Of a stretch of 64,000 nt of DNA, positions 8,118 to 17,404 are shown in pieces. The translations under genes and the position numbers were made by a program. The stretch is from Deinococcus grandis (GTDB lineage: Bacteria > Deinococcota > Deinococci > Deinococcales > Deinococcaceae). A model generated the notes under the pieces. That model was not told where the DNA came from. It saw only the letters and a list, made by a program, of their open reading frames with translations, and made no database searches. The stretch covers positions 2,427,501 through 2,491,500 of the forward strand of contig NZ_BCMS01000001.1 in assembly GCF_001485435.1 (NCBI RefSeq). The letters run 5' to 3'. Position 1 is the first letter of the stretch; each line of letters begins with the position of its first letter.

Positions 8118-9545
8118 GTGCCTCTTTCTATGGTTCAGGTGTCGCCGGAGTCGCTGGGTCTGCCGTCCGGGGCGGTGCTGGCGTGGCTGAACGCCCTGGC
8201 GGCGGACGGGCTGGAGGTGCATGGCTTCACGCTGCGGCGCTCGGGTCGGGTGATCGCCGGGGGGCACTGGTTCCCGTACGGGCCGGAGCGGGTGCAGCAC
8301 GTGTACTCGATGAGCAAGGCGTTCGCGGCGGCGGGGGTGGGCCTGCTCGTGCAGGAGGGTCGCCTGCGCGTGACCGACCGGGTGGTGGACCTCTTCCCGG
8401 ACGCCTTGCCGCCGGTGGTAGGCGGGCACCTGCGGGCCATGCGGGTCGAGGATCTGCTGACCATGCGCACCGGGCACGCGGCGGACGTGACGGACGCGCT
8501 GGTCGCGGCGGGGGACAGGGACTGGGCGGCGGCGTTCCTGGCGCAGCCGGTCGAGTTCAGGCCCGGCACGCACTTCGTGTACAACAGCGGCGCGTCGTTC
8601 CTGCTGTCGGCGCTGGTGCAGCGCGTGACCGGTGGGACGCTGCTGGAGTTCCTGACGCCGCGCCTGCTGGAGCCGCTGGGGGTCCGGGGGGCACGCTGGG
8701 TGAGCAACGCGCGGGGCGTGAACCTGGGCGGGTGGGGGCTGCACCTGCGCACCGGGGACGTGGCGCGCTTCGGGCAGCTGCTGCTGAACCGGGGCACGTG
8801 GCAGGGGCAGACGCTGCTGGCCCCAGACTGGGTGGACGCGATGAGTCGCGCGCATACCCCGCCCGGCACGAACACTGGCGACGAGCTCAGTGACTGGGCG
8901 CAGGGGTACGGGTATGGGCTGTGGCGCTGCCGTCACGGCGCGTACCGGGCGGACGGCGCGTTTGGGCAGTTCTGCGTGATGATGCCGGCGCAGAACATGG
9001 TGCTGGCCGTCACGGCGGGCGTGGCGGACATGGGGCGGGTGCTGGATCACACCTGGACGCACCTGCTGGGGAACGCGCAGGAGTCTCCCCTGCCGCCCAG
9101 CGCAGCTACGGAGGTGCTGTGGGTGCGCTGCGCGGGCCTGACGCTGCCCGTCCCGGAGATCCTGACGTCGCCGCCACTGCGGGACGTGCAGGCGCACTTC
9201 ACGTTCGACCCGAACGACGAGGGGTGGGAGGCCGCGACCCTGACCGTCACGGGGGAACGCGGGGCGCTGGTCCTCGAGGGGCAGGCGCCGAACACGGTCC
9301 GGTTCACGCTGAACGCCTGGGAGGAGCAGACACTGGACACCTGGGGCACCACCGTCGCCCTGACCGTCCGGGCGGGCTGGCAGGCGGACGGGACACTGGC
9401 CCTGACGCTGCTGCTGATCGAGGACGGCGCGCGCTGGGAGGTGCGCTGGCCCGCCCCCGACGCGCCCCTGACCGTGCGGTTGTGCGCCCCGCATTACGGC
9501 GAGGGCCACACGCTGAGCGCCCGAGCCTCTACCCTGGGCGCATGA
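8118..9545 (+). CDS. Serine hydrolase of the beta-lactamase/class C fold
   Basis: The 475-aa protein is a penicillin-binding-protein-like serine hydrolase, probably an esterase or D-aminopeptidase rather than a true beta-lactamase. The catalytic SxxK is SMSK at residues 64-67 and the tyrosine motif YNS lies at about residue 156. The catalytic domain spans roughly residues 10-330. About 140 C-terminal residues form a separate beta-rich domain. No signal peptide is visible. I took the GTG at 8118 because TAGCGT (8107-8112) lies just upstream; ATG at 8130 is an alternative. Its TGA overlaps the next ATG (ATGA), so the two genes may be coupled. Confidence 0.8.
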   Translation: MPLSMVQVSPESLGLPSGAVLAWLNALAADGLEVHGFTLRRSGRVIAGGHWFPYGPERVQHVYSMSKAFAAAGVGLLVQEGRLRVTDRVVDLFPDALPPVVGGHLRAMRVEDLLTMRTGHAADVTDALVAAGDRDWAAAFLAQPVEFRPGTHFVYNSGASFLLSALVQRVTGGTLLEFLTPRLLEPLGVRGARWVSNARGVNLGGWGLHLRTGDVARFGQLLLNRGTWQGQTLLAPDWVDAMSRAHTPPGTNTGDELSDWAQGYGYGLWRCRHGAYRADGAFGQFCVMMPAQNMVLAVTAGVADMGRVLDHTWTHLLGNAQESPLPPSAATEVLWVRCAGLTLPVPEILTSPPLRDVQAHFTFDPNDEGWEAATLTVTGERGALVLEGQAPNTVRFTLNAWEEQTLDTWGTTVALTVRAGWQADGTLALTLLLIEDGARWEVRWPAPDAPLTVRLCAPHYGEGHTLSARASTLGA

Positions 9546-10234
9546 CTGACGGAGCGGGTGAGGTGGTGGGGGACCGCGAGGCGGCGTTCTTCCTGGCGAT
9601 CAAGACGCGGGACGAGGCGCTGCTGCGCGCCCTGGTGGACGGGGACGCGGGGCTGCTGGGCCTGCCCAGCCCGATGGGGGTGAGTCCGGTGCTGTTCGCG
9701 GTGTACTACGGCCGTCCGGACATGGCGCGTGTGCTCGTGGAGCTGGGCGCGCCCCTGAACGTATTCGAGGCGTCGGCGCTGGGGGACGAGGCAGCCCTGA
9801 CGCGCGAACTGGATGCCGACCCGGCGCTGGTGCATGGCGTGAGTGGGGACGGGTTCAGTCCGCTGGGCCTCGCGGCGTTCTTCGGGCACGCCGGGGTCGC
9901 GGAGACACTCCTGTCGCGCGGTGCGGACGTGAACGCGGTGAGCCGCAACGCGATGCGGGTGCAGCCGCTGCACTCGGCGGTGGCGGGCGGGCACGGGGCG
10001 CTGGCACGGGCGCTGGTCATGGCGGGCGCGGACGTGAACGCCACGCAGCAGGGCGAGTTCACGCCGCTGATGGCCGCCGCGCAGAACGGCGACTCGGGGC
10101 TCGCGCTGTTCCTGCGTCAGCGCGGCGCGGACGCGGACGCCCGCACGGCGGACGGTCGCCGCGCCGCGGACTTCGCGCGCGAGGAGGGGCACGCCGCGCT
10201 GGCCGACTCGCTGGAGGGGCCCCTTCCGGCGTGA
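9542..10234 (+). CDS. Ankyrin-repeat protein
   Basis: The 230-aa protein is built of ankyrin repeats, which mediate protein-protein contacts. Recognisable units include GVSPVLFAVYYGRPDMARVL, FSPLGLAAFFGHAGVAETLL, LHSAVAGGHGALARALV and FTPLMAAAQNGDSGLALF. No enzymatic domain is fused. It overlaps the serine hydrolase by 4 nt. It also has its own TACCCT box (9530-9535) 6 nt before the ATG, so it may be transcribed both ways. Confidence 0.88.
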   Translation: MTDGAGEVVGDREAAFFLAIKTRDEALLRALVDGDAGLLGLPSPMGVSPVLFAVYYGRPDMARVLVELGAPLNVFEASALGDEAALTRELDADPALVHGVSGDGFSPLGLAAFFGHAGVAETLLSRGADVNAVSRNAMRVQPLHSAVAGGHGALARALVMAGADVNATQQGEFTPLMAAAQNGDSGLALFLRQRGADADARTADGRRAADFAREEGHAALADSLEGPLPA

Positions 10235-10245
10235 TGGGCGCTACG

Positions 10246-10294
10246 GTTCAGTCTTCCTGAACGGTTCCGTTCGGGCGTCTGAAGAAAGCCCGAA
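10246..10294. repeat. Overlapping short inverted repeats
   Basis: Three overlapping hairpins are possible: GTTCAG/CTGAAC (10246-10262), GAACGG/CCGTTC (10259-10272) and TTCGGGC/GCCCGAA (10270-10294). They share bases, so they exclude one another in RNA. No T-run follows. They may end the ankyrin transcript or precede the next gene. Confidence 0.4.
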
Positions 10295-10328
10295 GGCAGC
10301 TGCGGAACGTGCGGGTCAGACTGGGCGC

Positions 10329-10841
10329 ATGACCAATCACGATGACCGCAACCCGCAGCGGACGGGCGAGCACGGCGCGCAGACGGGCTTCGACACGCCC
10401 GACCCGAAGGACGATCACCAGGAGGCGTACACGACGACGCCCGCCGAGGACCGTGTGGGCAGCGCCGATCAGGGCAAGTACGAGCCGGTCGATCCCACCA
10501 GCGCCAAAGAGGTGACCGGGCAGTTCGACCACCTCGCCACGCGCGACGTGGCCGCCATGGAACATCAGGCGCAGGACGCCGAGTTCGCCGGGGCGCAGAC
10601 GGTCGCCGGGCTGGGCGGCGAGAACCTCGACACGATCATCCCGACGGCGGGCGTGGGTATCAACGCGTCCACGACGATGGCCCTGGAATCCCAGCAGCGG
10701 GCCGTCGACCCGAACCCCGGTTACACGCCACCCAGCGAGCAGGGTCCCCCCCGTGTGAGCCAGCGCCCCGGTGATCTGCCCGAGGGTGAAACGCCGGAAC
10801 TGCAGAGTCAGGTGCACGGCGACACGGAACGCGGGTTCTGA
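10329..10841 (+). CDS. Hydrophilic, probably disordered protein
   Basis: I do not recognise a family for this 170-aa protein. It is rich in Asp, Glu, Gln, Thr, Gly and Pro, contains no Cys and no Trp, and has no hydrophobic segment except a short central IIPTAGVGI. This resembles hydrophilin-type proteins, so a desiccation role is conceivable but is inference only. The ATG at 10329 follows CAGACT by 6 nt, a weak version of the usual -10 box. A strong terminator follows. Confidence 0.6.
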   Translation: MTNHDDRNPQRTGEHGAQTGFDTPDPKDDHQEAYTTTPAEDRVGSADQGKYEPVDPTSAKEVTGQFDHLATRDVAAMEHQAQDAEFAGAQTVAGLGGENLDTIIPTAGVGINASTTMALESQQRAVDPNPGYTPPSEQGPPRVSQRPGDLPEGETPELQSQVHGDTERGF

Positions 10842-10860
10842 ACTGAAGAGCAAGAGGGGG

Positions 10861-10890
10861 ACGCCGTGACGGTCACGGCGTTCTCCTTTT
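10861..10890. terminator. Terminator between convergent genes
   Basis: ACGCCGTGA pairs with TCACGGCGT (10861-10881) and is followed by a T-rich tract (TCTCCTTTT) on the plus strand. It separates the hydrophilic protein gene from the convergent Rieske gene. Confidence 0.8.
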
Positions 10891-10899
10891 GCTGTGTGG

Positions 10900-11220
10900 T
10901 TACAGCTCGGAGACGTACAGCTGGCCGTCCTCGACCTGCGTCCGGTAGAGCTTGACGGGCTTCACGGCGGGGAGCGTCTTGGCCTTGCCGGTCGCGAGTT
11001 CGAATTTCGCGCCGTGTTTCTCGCATGTGATGCGGCCCATGCTGACGTCCCCGCCCAGCAGGGGGAAGTCCTTGTGGGTGCAGTTGTTGCGCAGGGCGTA
11101 GTACTGCCCCTCGAAGTTCACGACGACCACGCTGATCCCACCGATGTCCACGGCGGTCTGCTGGCCGTCGGGCAGGGAGGCGGTGGGGCCGACGAGGGTG
11201 CGGGCGGGCGTGTCGCTCAT
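10900..11220 (-). CDS. Rieske [2Fe-2S] ferredoxin-like protein
   Basis: A small soluble Rieske protein of 106 aa. Box 1 is C47-T-H49 and box 2 is C66-E-K-H69, giving the two Cys/two His ligands of the cluster. No oxygenase or reductase partner is adjacent, so it is probably a stand-alone electron carrier similar to the small subunit of nitrite reductase. The ATG at 11220 is preceded by TACACT with an 8-nt spacer. Confidence 0.88.
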   Translation of the reverse strand: MSDTPARTLVGPTASLPDGQQTAVDIGGISVVVVNFEGQYYALRNNCTHKDFPLLGGDVSMGRITCEKHGAKFELATGKAKTLPAVKPVKLYRTQVEDGQLYVSEL

Positions 11221-11253
11221 CAGGCGCGAGTGTAGCGCCTGTTTGCGAGTGGG

Positions 11254-12111
11254 TCAGACGCCGCAGCCACTTTCCAGCGGCGTGCCCTTCAGTCCGGCGG
11301 GCGTCCACTGCTGCACGCTGAAGCCCGAGCCTTCATAGTACGCGCCGTACAGGACGAGTTCCATGCGGCCGTCGCCGTTCAGGTCGGCCACGCCTGCCAG
11401 TCGGTGCCACGTCGCCATGGGCATGGGGTCGCTGCTGCCGGGGTCCCAGGGGGTCTGGGGTGCGATGTGTTCGCCGAGGACGGTGGTCACGACCTTGCCG
11501 TTCACCACGGCGCGCAGCAGCAGGAGGCTGTAGTCGCCGGGCTGCCCGGTGGGCGGCGGGAAGTCCCCGCTGCGTTCCTGAAAGCGGCTGGCCTCGATGA
11601 TGACTTCCTGCGTGCCGTTGCCGTCCAGATCAGTGCGGATGACGCGGGTGAGGTTCACCTGCGGATTCGGCAGGCCCAACCGCTGCAGTTCGGCGCGGAC
11701 GGCGGCCTCGTAGGTGGCGTTGCGGGTGGGCAGCGCGGTGACGGGGCGCGGCTGGGGATTCAGCCGGGCCGAGGTGAGGACCGCCAGTCCCGCGCGGGCG
11801 GGCGTGACCTTCACCTCGAAGGTCGCCTCGCACGGTTCGCCCAGCGAGGCGGGGCGGCCTCCCTGCACGCGCGTGGGGGCCGCACCGGGGGCGAGGCGGG
11901 TGTAGGTCGCCCCGGTGGTCATGCGGGTGCGCGTCTGGGCGTCCGTCAGCCAGCGTCCGTCCTGCCAGCCGCCCAGTAGGTACGTGCCGCCGTTGCCGGG
12001 CAGCGTGGCCAGGACGGGGTGCAGTCCGGCGGGGGCGGCGGCGGCCCGCGCCGTGCCGGGGATCAGGGTCAGCAGGCCAGCCAGGAGCAGGGTTCGGTGG
12101 TGGGCGCGCAT
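11254..12111 (-). CDS. Secreted protein with calcium-type DxDGNG loops
   Basis: The 285-aa protein has a clear signal peptide (TLLLAGLLTLIPGTARAAAAP). The C-terminal half contains two Asp-rich loops, DLDGNGTQEVII and DLNGDGRMELVLY. These match the calcium-binding loops of FG-GAP/VCBS-type repeats or EF-hand-like modules. Two cysteines (GEPCEAT and ESGCGV) could pair. Function unknown; an extracytoplasmic calcium-binding or surface role is inferred. The ATG at 12111 follows TACGCT by 5 nt. Confidence 0.65.
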   Translation of the reverse strand: MRAHHRTLLLAGLLTLIPGTARAAAAPAGLHPVLATLPGNGGTYLLGGWQDGRWLTDAQTRTRMTTGATYTRLAPGAAPTRVQGGRPASLGEPCEATFEVKVTPARAGLAVLTSARLNPQPRPVTALPTRNATYEAAVRAELQRLGLPNPQVNLTRVIRTDLDGNGTQEVIIEASRFQERSGDFPPPTGQPGDYSLLLLRAVVNGKVVTTVLGEHIAPQTPWDPGSSDPMPMATWHRLAGVADLNGDGRMELVLYGAYYEGSGFSVQQWTPAGLKGTPLESGCGV

Positions 12112-12128
12112 GCCCCAGCGTACCCGGT

Positions 12129-12989
12129 TCAGTTCTGGGCGACGGTCACGCGGTTGCCCCAGGGGTCGTGCAGGGTCAGGTGGTCACCCGCATCCTGCAC
12201 GTCCGCGCGGCCCGCAAGGTGCGTGCGCAGGGTGCCCAGGTCGGGGGTGTGGAAGGTCACGCCCGCCAGTCCGGCGGCGGGCGTGGTGGGGACGGGCTGC
12301 CCGGCGCTGTGCCATTCGTTCAGGCCGACGTGGTGGTGGTACCCGCCCCACGAGAGGAATGCGGCGCTGCCCAGGTCCGCGACGACGTCCAGGCCCAGCG
12401 TGTCGGCGTACCAGCGGGCGGCCTGCGCGGCGCTGCCCACCTTCAGGTGCACGTGCCCGACGGTGGTGCCCTGCGGCGCGGTGAAGGCGACAGCGCCGTC
12501 CAGCGTGGTGGGGTCGATCCCGGCGGACGCGAGGACGGCGGCGGCGTCCACGGCTTTCGTGTCCATCTGCACCTGCCCGCCGCGCCACGTCCAGGTGTCG
12601 CGCGGGCGGTCGGCGTAGACCTCGATGCCGTTCCCTTCGGGGTCACTGAGGTAGAAGGCCTCGCTGACGAGGTGGTCGCCGCTGCCGATCCGCAGGCCCA
12701 GCCGCGCGGCGTGCGCCAGCCAGCGGCCCAGGTCGGCGCGGGTGGGGAGCAGGAAGGCGGTGTGGTACAGGCCGGGTCGGCTGACGGGCGCGCGGGGCAG
12801 GTCCGGCGCGGCGTGCAGGTGCAGCAGCGGCGTGCCCTGCGCGGCCAGGATTACGTCGGTGTCGGTCTGGGTCGCATCTTGCAGGCCCAGCAGGGTGGCG
12901 TAGAACGCGGCGGTGCCGTTCAGGTCGCGGACGTTCAGGTGCACGGTGCCGACGTGGGTGCTGGCTGGCAGGACGGAGGTGGTGGTCAT
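12129..12989 (-). CDS. VOC-family dioxygenase-like protein (CatE-type)
   Basis: The 286-aa protein carries two vicinal-oxygen-chelate modules (about 12-135 and 170-286), as in ring-cleaving extradiol dioxygenases and glyoxalase-type enzymes. Metal-ligand candidates are the His in GTVHLNVRD, the Glu in GNGIEVYAD and, in the second module, VGHVHLKV and HHHVGLNEW. The GIEVY element after DPEGN is typical of extradiol dioxygenases. The substrate cannot be read from the sequence. The upstream region holds a symmetric AT-rich motif that could be an operator. Confidence 0.8.
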   Translation of the reverse strand: MTTTSVLPASTHVGTVHLNVRDLNGTAAFYATLLGLQDATQTDTDVILAAQGTPLLHLHAAPDLPRAPVSRPGLYHTAFLLPTRADLGRWLAHAARLGLRIGSGDHLVSEAFYLSDPEGNGIEVYADRPRDTWTWRGGQVQMDTKAVDAAAVLASAGIDPTTLDGAVAFTAPQGTTVGHVHLKVGSAAQAARWYADTLGLDVVADLGSAAFLSWGGYHHHVGLNEWHSAGQPVPTTPAAGLAGVTFHTPDLGTLRTHLAGRADVQDAGDHLTLHDPWGNRVTVAQN

Positions 12990-13012
12990 GCCTCCAGTGT
13001 GCCCCTTCTACT

Positions 13013-13039
13013 TTGATAAATCAACCGGTTTGCAAAACC
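13013..13039. promoter_or_regulatory. Candidate operator upstream of the VOC gene
   Basis: TTGATAAATCAA (13013-13024) and GGTTTGCAAAACC (13027-13039) are two adjacent near-palindromes in an unusually AT-rich patch, 25-50 bp upstream of the VOC start. They look like binding sites for a dimeric repressor. No regulator gene is adjacent. Confidence 0.4.
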
Positions 13040-13042
13040 AAC

Positions 13043-13933
13043 CTATCGGGGGTCGAGGGCCGCTTGCAGCGCCTCGCGCGTGCGGCCCAGGTACCCCTCG
13101 CCGAACAGCAGCAGGTGCGCCAGCAGCGGGTACAGGTTCCACAGGGGCACTCGTGCCTCCCAGCCGTCCGCCAGCGGGTACGCCTCGTGGTACGCCTGGA
13201 ACACCCGCCGGGGCACGCCGCCGAACAGCCGCAGGGCCGCCACGTCCACCTCGCGGTGACTGAACCCCACTGCCGGGTCGATCAGGGCCGGGCCGCGCGG
13301 CGTGTAGTGCACGTTCCCGTGCCACAGATCCCCGTGGACCAGGGCGGGTGGCTCTGGTGGGATCAGGTCCGGCAGCCGATCCCGCAGCGTGTCGAAGCCC
13401 GAGCGGTCGCGGGGCGTCAGGTGCAGCCGCTCGCGGGTCAGCAGCGGCTCCAGCCGCGCCGACCAGAAGAACTCGGCGGCACCCGCGGCGGACGGGTTGC
13501 GCTGCGCCAGCGACGCGAAGTAGTTATCCGGCAGCCCCCCGAACCCTGGCGCGGGCCGGGCGTGCAGCGCCGCGAGGCCCCGCCCCAGGGCGTCCTGCGC
13601 GGCGGGGGTGTCCTCGCCGGGCGGCAGCCACGACAGCAGCAGGTACGGCTGCCCGGCGGGGCCGCTGCCGTGCGCGATGACATCCGGGGTGACCAGTGGC
13701 GCGGCGCGCAGCAGGCCCAGGCCGTGCGCCTCGGCGGCGTAGAACCCGTCGGGCAGGCGGCCACCTGCCTTCTGCGGCGAGGTCTTCAGCACGAAGGGGC
13801 CGCGCGTAGTGTCCAGCCGGAACGTGTCGCTGATGTCCCCGCCATGTAGCCGCTGCGCCGCGCGGATACCCGCGCCCAGGTGCATCTCCAGCAGCGGGGT
13901 CAGGGGCCGGACAGGCAGGTCGAGGAGCGTCAT
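13043..13933 (-). CDS. Fructosamine kinase-family protein
   Basis: The 296-aa protein belongs to the fructosamine/ketosamine-3-kinase group of the aminoglycoside-phosphotransferase fold. These enzymes phosphorylate glycated protein adducts so that they fall off. Seen motifs are GPFVLKTS (ATP-binding Lys), the catalytic loop LVHGDLWHGN and the metal-binding Asp in LIDPAVGFSHREVDVA. The ATG at 13933 fits the family N-terminus; a weak GGAG lies close upstream. It ends about 50 bp before the VOC start, on the same strand. Confidence 0.85.
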   Translation of the reverse strand: MTLLDLPVRPLTPLLEMHLGAGIRAAQRLHGGDISDTFRLDTTRGPFVLKTSPQKAGGRLPDGFYAAEAHGLGLLRAAPLVTPDVIAHGSGPAGQPYLLLSWLPPGEDTPAAQDALGRGLAALHARPAPGFGGLPDNYFASLAQRNPSAAGAAEFFWSARLEPLLTRERLHLTPRDRSGFDTLRDRLPDLIPPEPPALVHGDLWHGNVHYTPRGPALIDPAVGFSHREVDVAALRLFGGVPRRVFQAYHEAYPLADGWEARVPLWNLYPLLAHLLLFGEGYLGRTREALQAALDPR

Positions 13934-14044
13934 GCTCCATCGTGCCCCGACCCGATCCCTGCAACCAAAGAGGGACGCTTCACGAAGACCGTGAGTGGTG
14001 TACTCCGGAGAGCAACACCCACCACAACCTCTCCCCCATCCCCA

Positions 14045-14155
14045 GTCGGCTTCCGTCTGTTGCGCTGAATACCCGGAATCACACCGGTCATCCAGCTCCA
14101 CGCCCGGAACCCTCTCCGCTCCTTCTCGCTCTGCTCGGGTGAACCGGTCCCGTCA
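14045..14155. repeat. Decayed copy of MITE family A
   Basis: About 100 bp resemble the family A elements at 56042 and 56964. Shared stretches include TTCCGTCTGTTGCG, CCAGCTCCACGCCCGGAACCC and TCTCGCTCTGCTCGGGTGAA. The terminal TACGG repeats are lost. It fills most of the gap between the fructosamine kinase and membrane-protein genes. Confidence 0.65.
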
Positions 14156-14185
14156 GGACCCGTCCACCGGACGCCCGGAGGCCCC

Positions 14186-15661
14186 ATGGTTCAGACTGCC
14201 CTGACCGCCCTGCTCGGCGCGCTGCGCGCCCTGCTCGACCTCGCCCTGCCCGCCGCCCTCGTGCTGGCCGCGCTGACGCTGGCCCTCGGGGGCCTTGCCC
14301 TGATCGACCGGGACCGCGCCCGCCGCACCCTCGGCTGGGTGGTTGCCCGCGCCCCCCAGATCGGCGCCTGGGGCCTGGCCGCGATACTGCTGGGCGGGGC
14401 GCTGGTCGTGCTGAACGTGTCGCGCCACGCCGTGGACGCCCGGATCGCCGCGCAGCAGAGCGCCCGCTACGCCAACGCCGCTGACCCCGACGGCGGACAG
14501 ACCGTGCAGGTCGCGCCCAGCGCCGCCCTCCTGGAAAGCCGCACGTACACCCGCAGCCTCCTGCTGCCCAACGACGTCGCCACCCGCATCCGCGTGGACA
14601 ACAGCCTGGACGGCCTGCTGCCGTACCTGGGCAACCCCGGCGAGACCGTGCAGGATCTCCGCGAGAACTTCACCCGCACCCCGGCGGGGCTGCGCTACAC
14701 GCGAGAGGTCGTCATGCAGTCCGAACGGCCACTGGACTTCGACCGCAGCGTCGTCCGCGCCGACCTGCGCTTCGTGGACCCCGCCGGGGGGCGCGGCACG
14801 TACTACACCGCCGCCTTCCAGGCCAGCTACCGCTTCCGCAACCCGCTGAACACGACTGCCACGCTGCGCTTCGCGTTCCCGCTGCCTGGCGGGAGCGGCA
14901 CCCTCAGCGGCTTCACCCTGACCGTGAACGGACAGGCCCTCAGCGCCAGCGACCTCCTGAACGGCAGCGTCTGGGAGGGGCAGGTGCCCGCCGGGGGCAG
15001 CGTGGACGTGCAGGTCGCATACGCGCACCAGGGCTCACGCGCCTGGAGTTACCAGCTCAGCCGCCGCGAGGCCATCCGGGACCTCGACGTGACCGTCACC
15101 GCCGACCGCCCCGCCAAGTTCCAGCGGTACTCGCTGTTCCCCACCAGCCAGACCCGCCCCGCACTGGGTGGGCCATCAACCCTGCGCTGGCAGCTGAAGA
15201 ACGCCGTCACCGCACAGGACGTCGCCGTGGTCTTCACGCAGGGCAGCGTCCGCGAGACCCTCACCAAGGTGCACCTCACGCAGGGCCTCGCCGTCGTGCT
15301 CGCTGCGCTCCTGATCCCGCTGTGGGCCGTCACGCGCCGCACGCCCCTCGCGCCCCTCACGCTCGGCGGCGCGCTGCTCGGCCTCGCGCTGGGCTTCACC
15401 CTCGGCGGCGTCCTGACCGCCTACCTGCCCCTCCTGCCCGCCGAGATCCTCGGCAGCCTCGCAGGCGCGGCCCTCGCCTGGGTGATCCTCGGCGGACCCA
15501 GACAGGCCCGCACGCCCCTGCTGCCCCTGCTCGCCAGCGCCGCGCTGCCCCTGGCGTTCCTGACCGGCGGCCACGCGGGCCTGATCCTCACCGTCCTGGC
15601 CGCCACGCTGCTGCTCCTGCTCCTGCCCCGCGCCCGCTGGCTCGCCCCGGCCACGGCATAA
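14186..15661 (+). CDS. Polytopic inner-membrane protein, CreD-like layout
   Basis: The 491-aa protein has two N-terminal membrane helices (about 15-40 and 58-78). A large beta-rich extracytoplasmic domain follows (about 80-370). At least four C-terminal helices follow it, each rich in Leu, Ala and Gly. The same order is seen in the inner-membrane protein CreD, but I do not recognise its motifs with confidence, so no function is assigned. The ATG at 14186 has GGAGG just upstream. Confidence 0.6.
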   Translation: MVQTALTALLGALRALLDLALPAALVLAALTLALGGLALIDRDRARRTLGWVVARAPQIGAWGLAAILLGGALVVLNVSRHAVDARIAAQQSARYANAADPDGGQTVQVAPSAALLESRTYTRSLLLPNDVATRIRVDNSLDGLLPYLGNPGETVQDLRENFTRTPAGLRYTREVVMQSERPLDFDRSVVRADLRFVDPAGGRGTYYTAAFQASYRFRNPLNTTATLRFAFPLPGGSGTLSGFTLTVNGQALSASDLLNGSVWEGQVPAGGSVDVQVAYAHQGSRAWSYQLSRREAIRDLDVTVTADRPAKFQRYSLFPTSQTRPALGGPSTLRWQLKNAVTAQDVAVVFTQGSVRETLTKVHLTQGLAVVLAALLIPLWAVTRRTPLAPLTLGGALLGLALGFTLGGVLTAYLPLLPAEILGSLAGAALAWVILGGPRQARTPLLPLLASAALPLAFLTGGHAGLILTVLAATLLLLLLPRARWLAPATA

Positions 15662-15679
15662 TGGCGCCCGGAGCGTCCA

Positions 15680-16138
15680 ATGTCCCAGACACTCGAATCA
15701 CGGCTCGCAGCCCACCTGCGTGAACTGCTCGGCCAAACCCAGACCGGTTCAGAAGTTGACCCGGAACTGTCCATCACCCTCCAGGACGACCTGACGTACT
15801 ACATTCCGCAGCTGCTGCGCGAAACGTACCCGGAGTGGGCAGGGGAATACCTGGACGGCACCCTGCTCACCAGCGTCCGCAAGCTGGCGGCGAACGCGGC
15901 AGAACTCTATGGCTGGGCCATTCTCCTGATCGACCCTGGCCTGACCCCCGTCTACTTCCGGCTGACCCTGAATCCGGCTCAGGACGCGCTGCACACCTAC
16001 GATCTGTTCGTTGGAGACACCGGGTCTGGACGCCTCGGCATTGCCCGGCCCTTCGGAACGGCACACCTGATCGAGACGCGCCCGGCCCCGGTGGAGCAGA
16101 TTTCGTGGAGGTACCGGGTGTCCCGGAAACCCCAGTAA
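15680..16138 (+). CDS. Hypothetical protein
   Basis: I do not recognise this 152-aa soluble protein. It has a helical N-terminal half (ESRLAAHLRELLGQ, TYYIPQLLRETYPEW, ELYGWAILLID) and a beta-rich C-terminal half (PVYFRLTLNPAQDALHTYDL). It has no signal peptide and no cysteine. The ATG at 15680 has GGAGC upstream. It lies 18 bp after the membrane-protein gene and may share its transcript. Confidence 0.6.
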   Translation: MSQTLESRLAAHLRELLGQTQTGSEVDPELSITLQDDLTYYIPQLLRETYPEWAGEYLDGTLLTSVRKLAANAAELYGWAILLIDPGLTPVYFRLTLNPAQDALHTYDLFVGDTGSGRLGIARPFGTAHLIETRPAPVEQISWRYRVSRKPQ

Positions 16139-16167
16139 GACCGGCTCAGCCCACACAGGAAGACAGA

Positions 16168-16204
16168 GCGGGGAGGGATCTCGCGATCACCTCCCCGCCC
16201 TTCT
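16168..16204. terminator. Bidirectional terminator between convergent genes
   Basis: GCGGGGAGG (16168-16176) pairs with CCTCCCCGC (16190-16198), with additional GATC pairing inside the stem. A C/T-rich tract follows on the plus strand. It separates the 152-aa gene from prs. Confidence 0.7.
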
Positions 16205-16214
16205 TGTCCGCTGC

Positions 16215-17210
<996 letters not shown>

Positions 17211-17287
17211 GGGGAATCCTCCGGGAGGTGAGGGTGGGGCGGGGGTTGATACGCGCCTGCGTGGGGCGCGACTGTTGACCGCTCAGC

Positions 17288-17317
17288 AGCATACCTGCCC
17301 CGTGATGGGACTGTCAT
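17288..17317 (-). promoter_or_regulatory. Promoter of prs
   Basis: On the minus strand, ATGACA (17312-17317) and TATGCT (17288-17293) are separated by 18 nt. Transcription would start near 17281, leaving a leader with a normal RBS, unlike the leaderless promoters elsewhere. Confidence 0.6.
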
Positions 17318-17404
17318 ACCCGGGAGGCGTGCCCGGGCGGGGAACACGGGCGGTGAATGTCCGCTCAAGGGGGACGCGGGGGTGGGGGCGTTAGGGTGGG
17401 AGGC

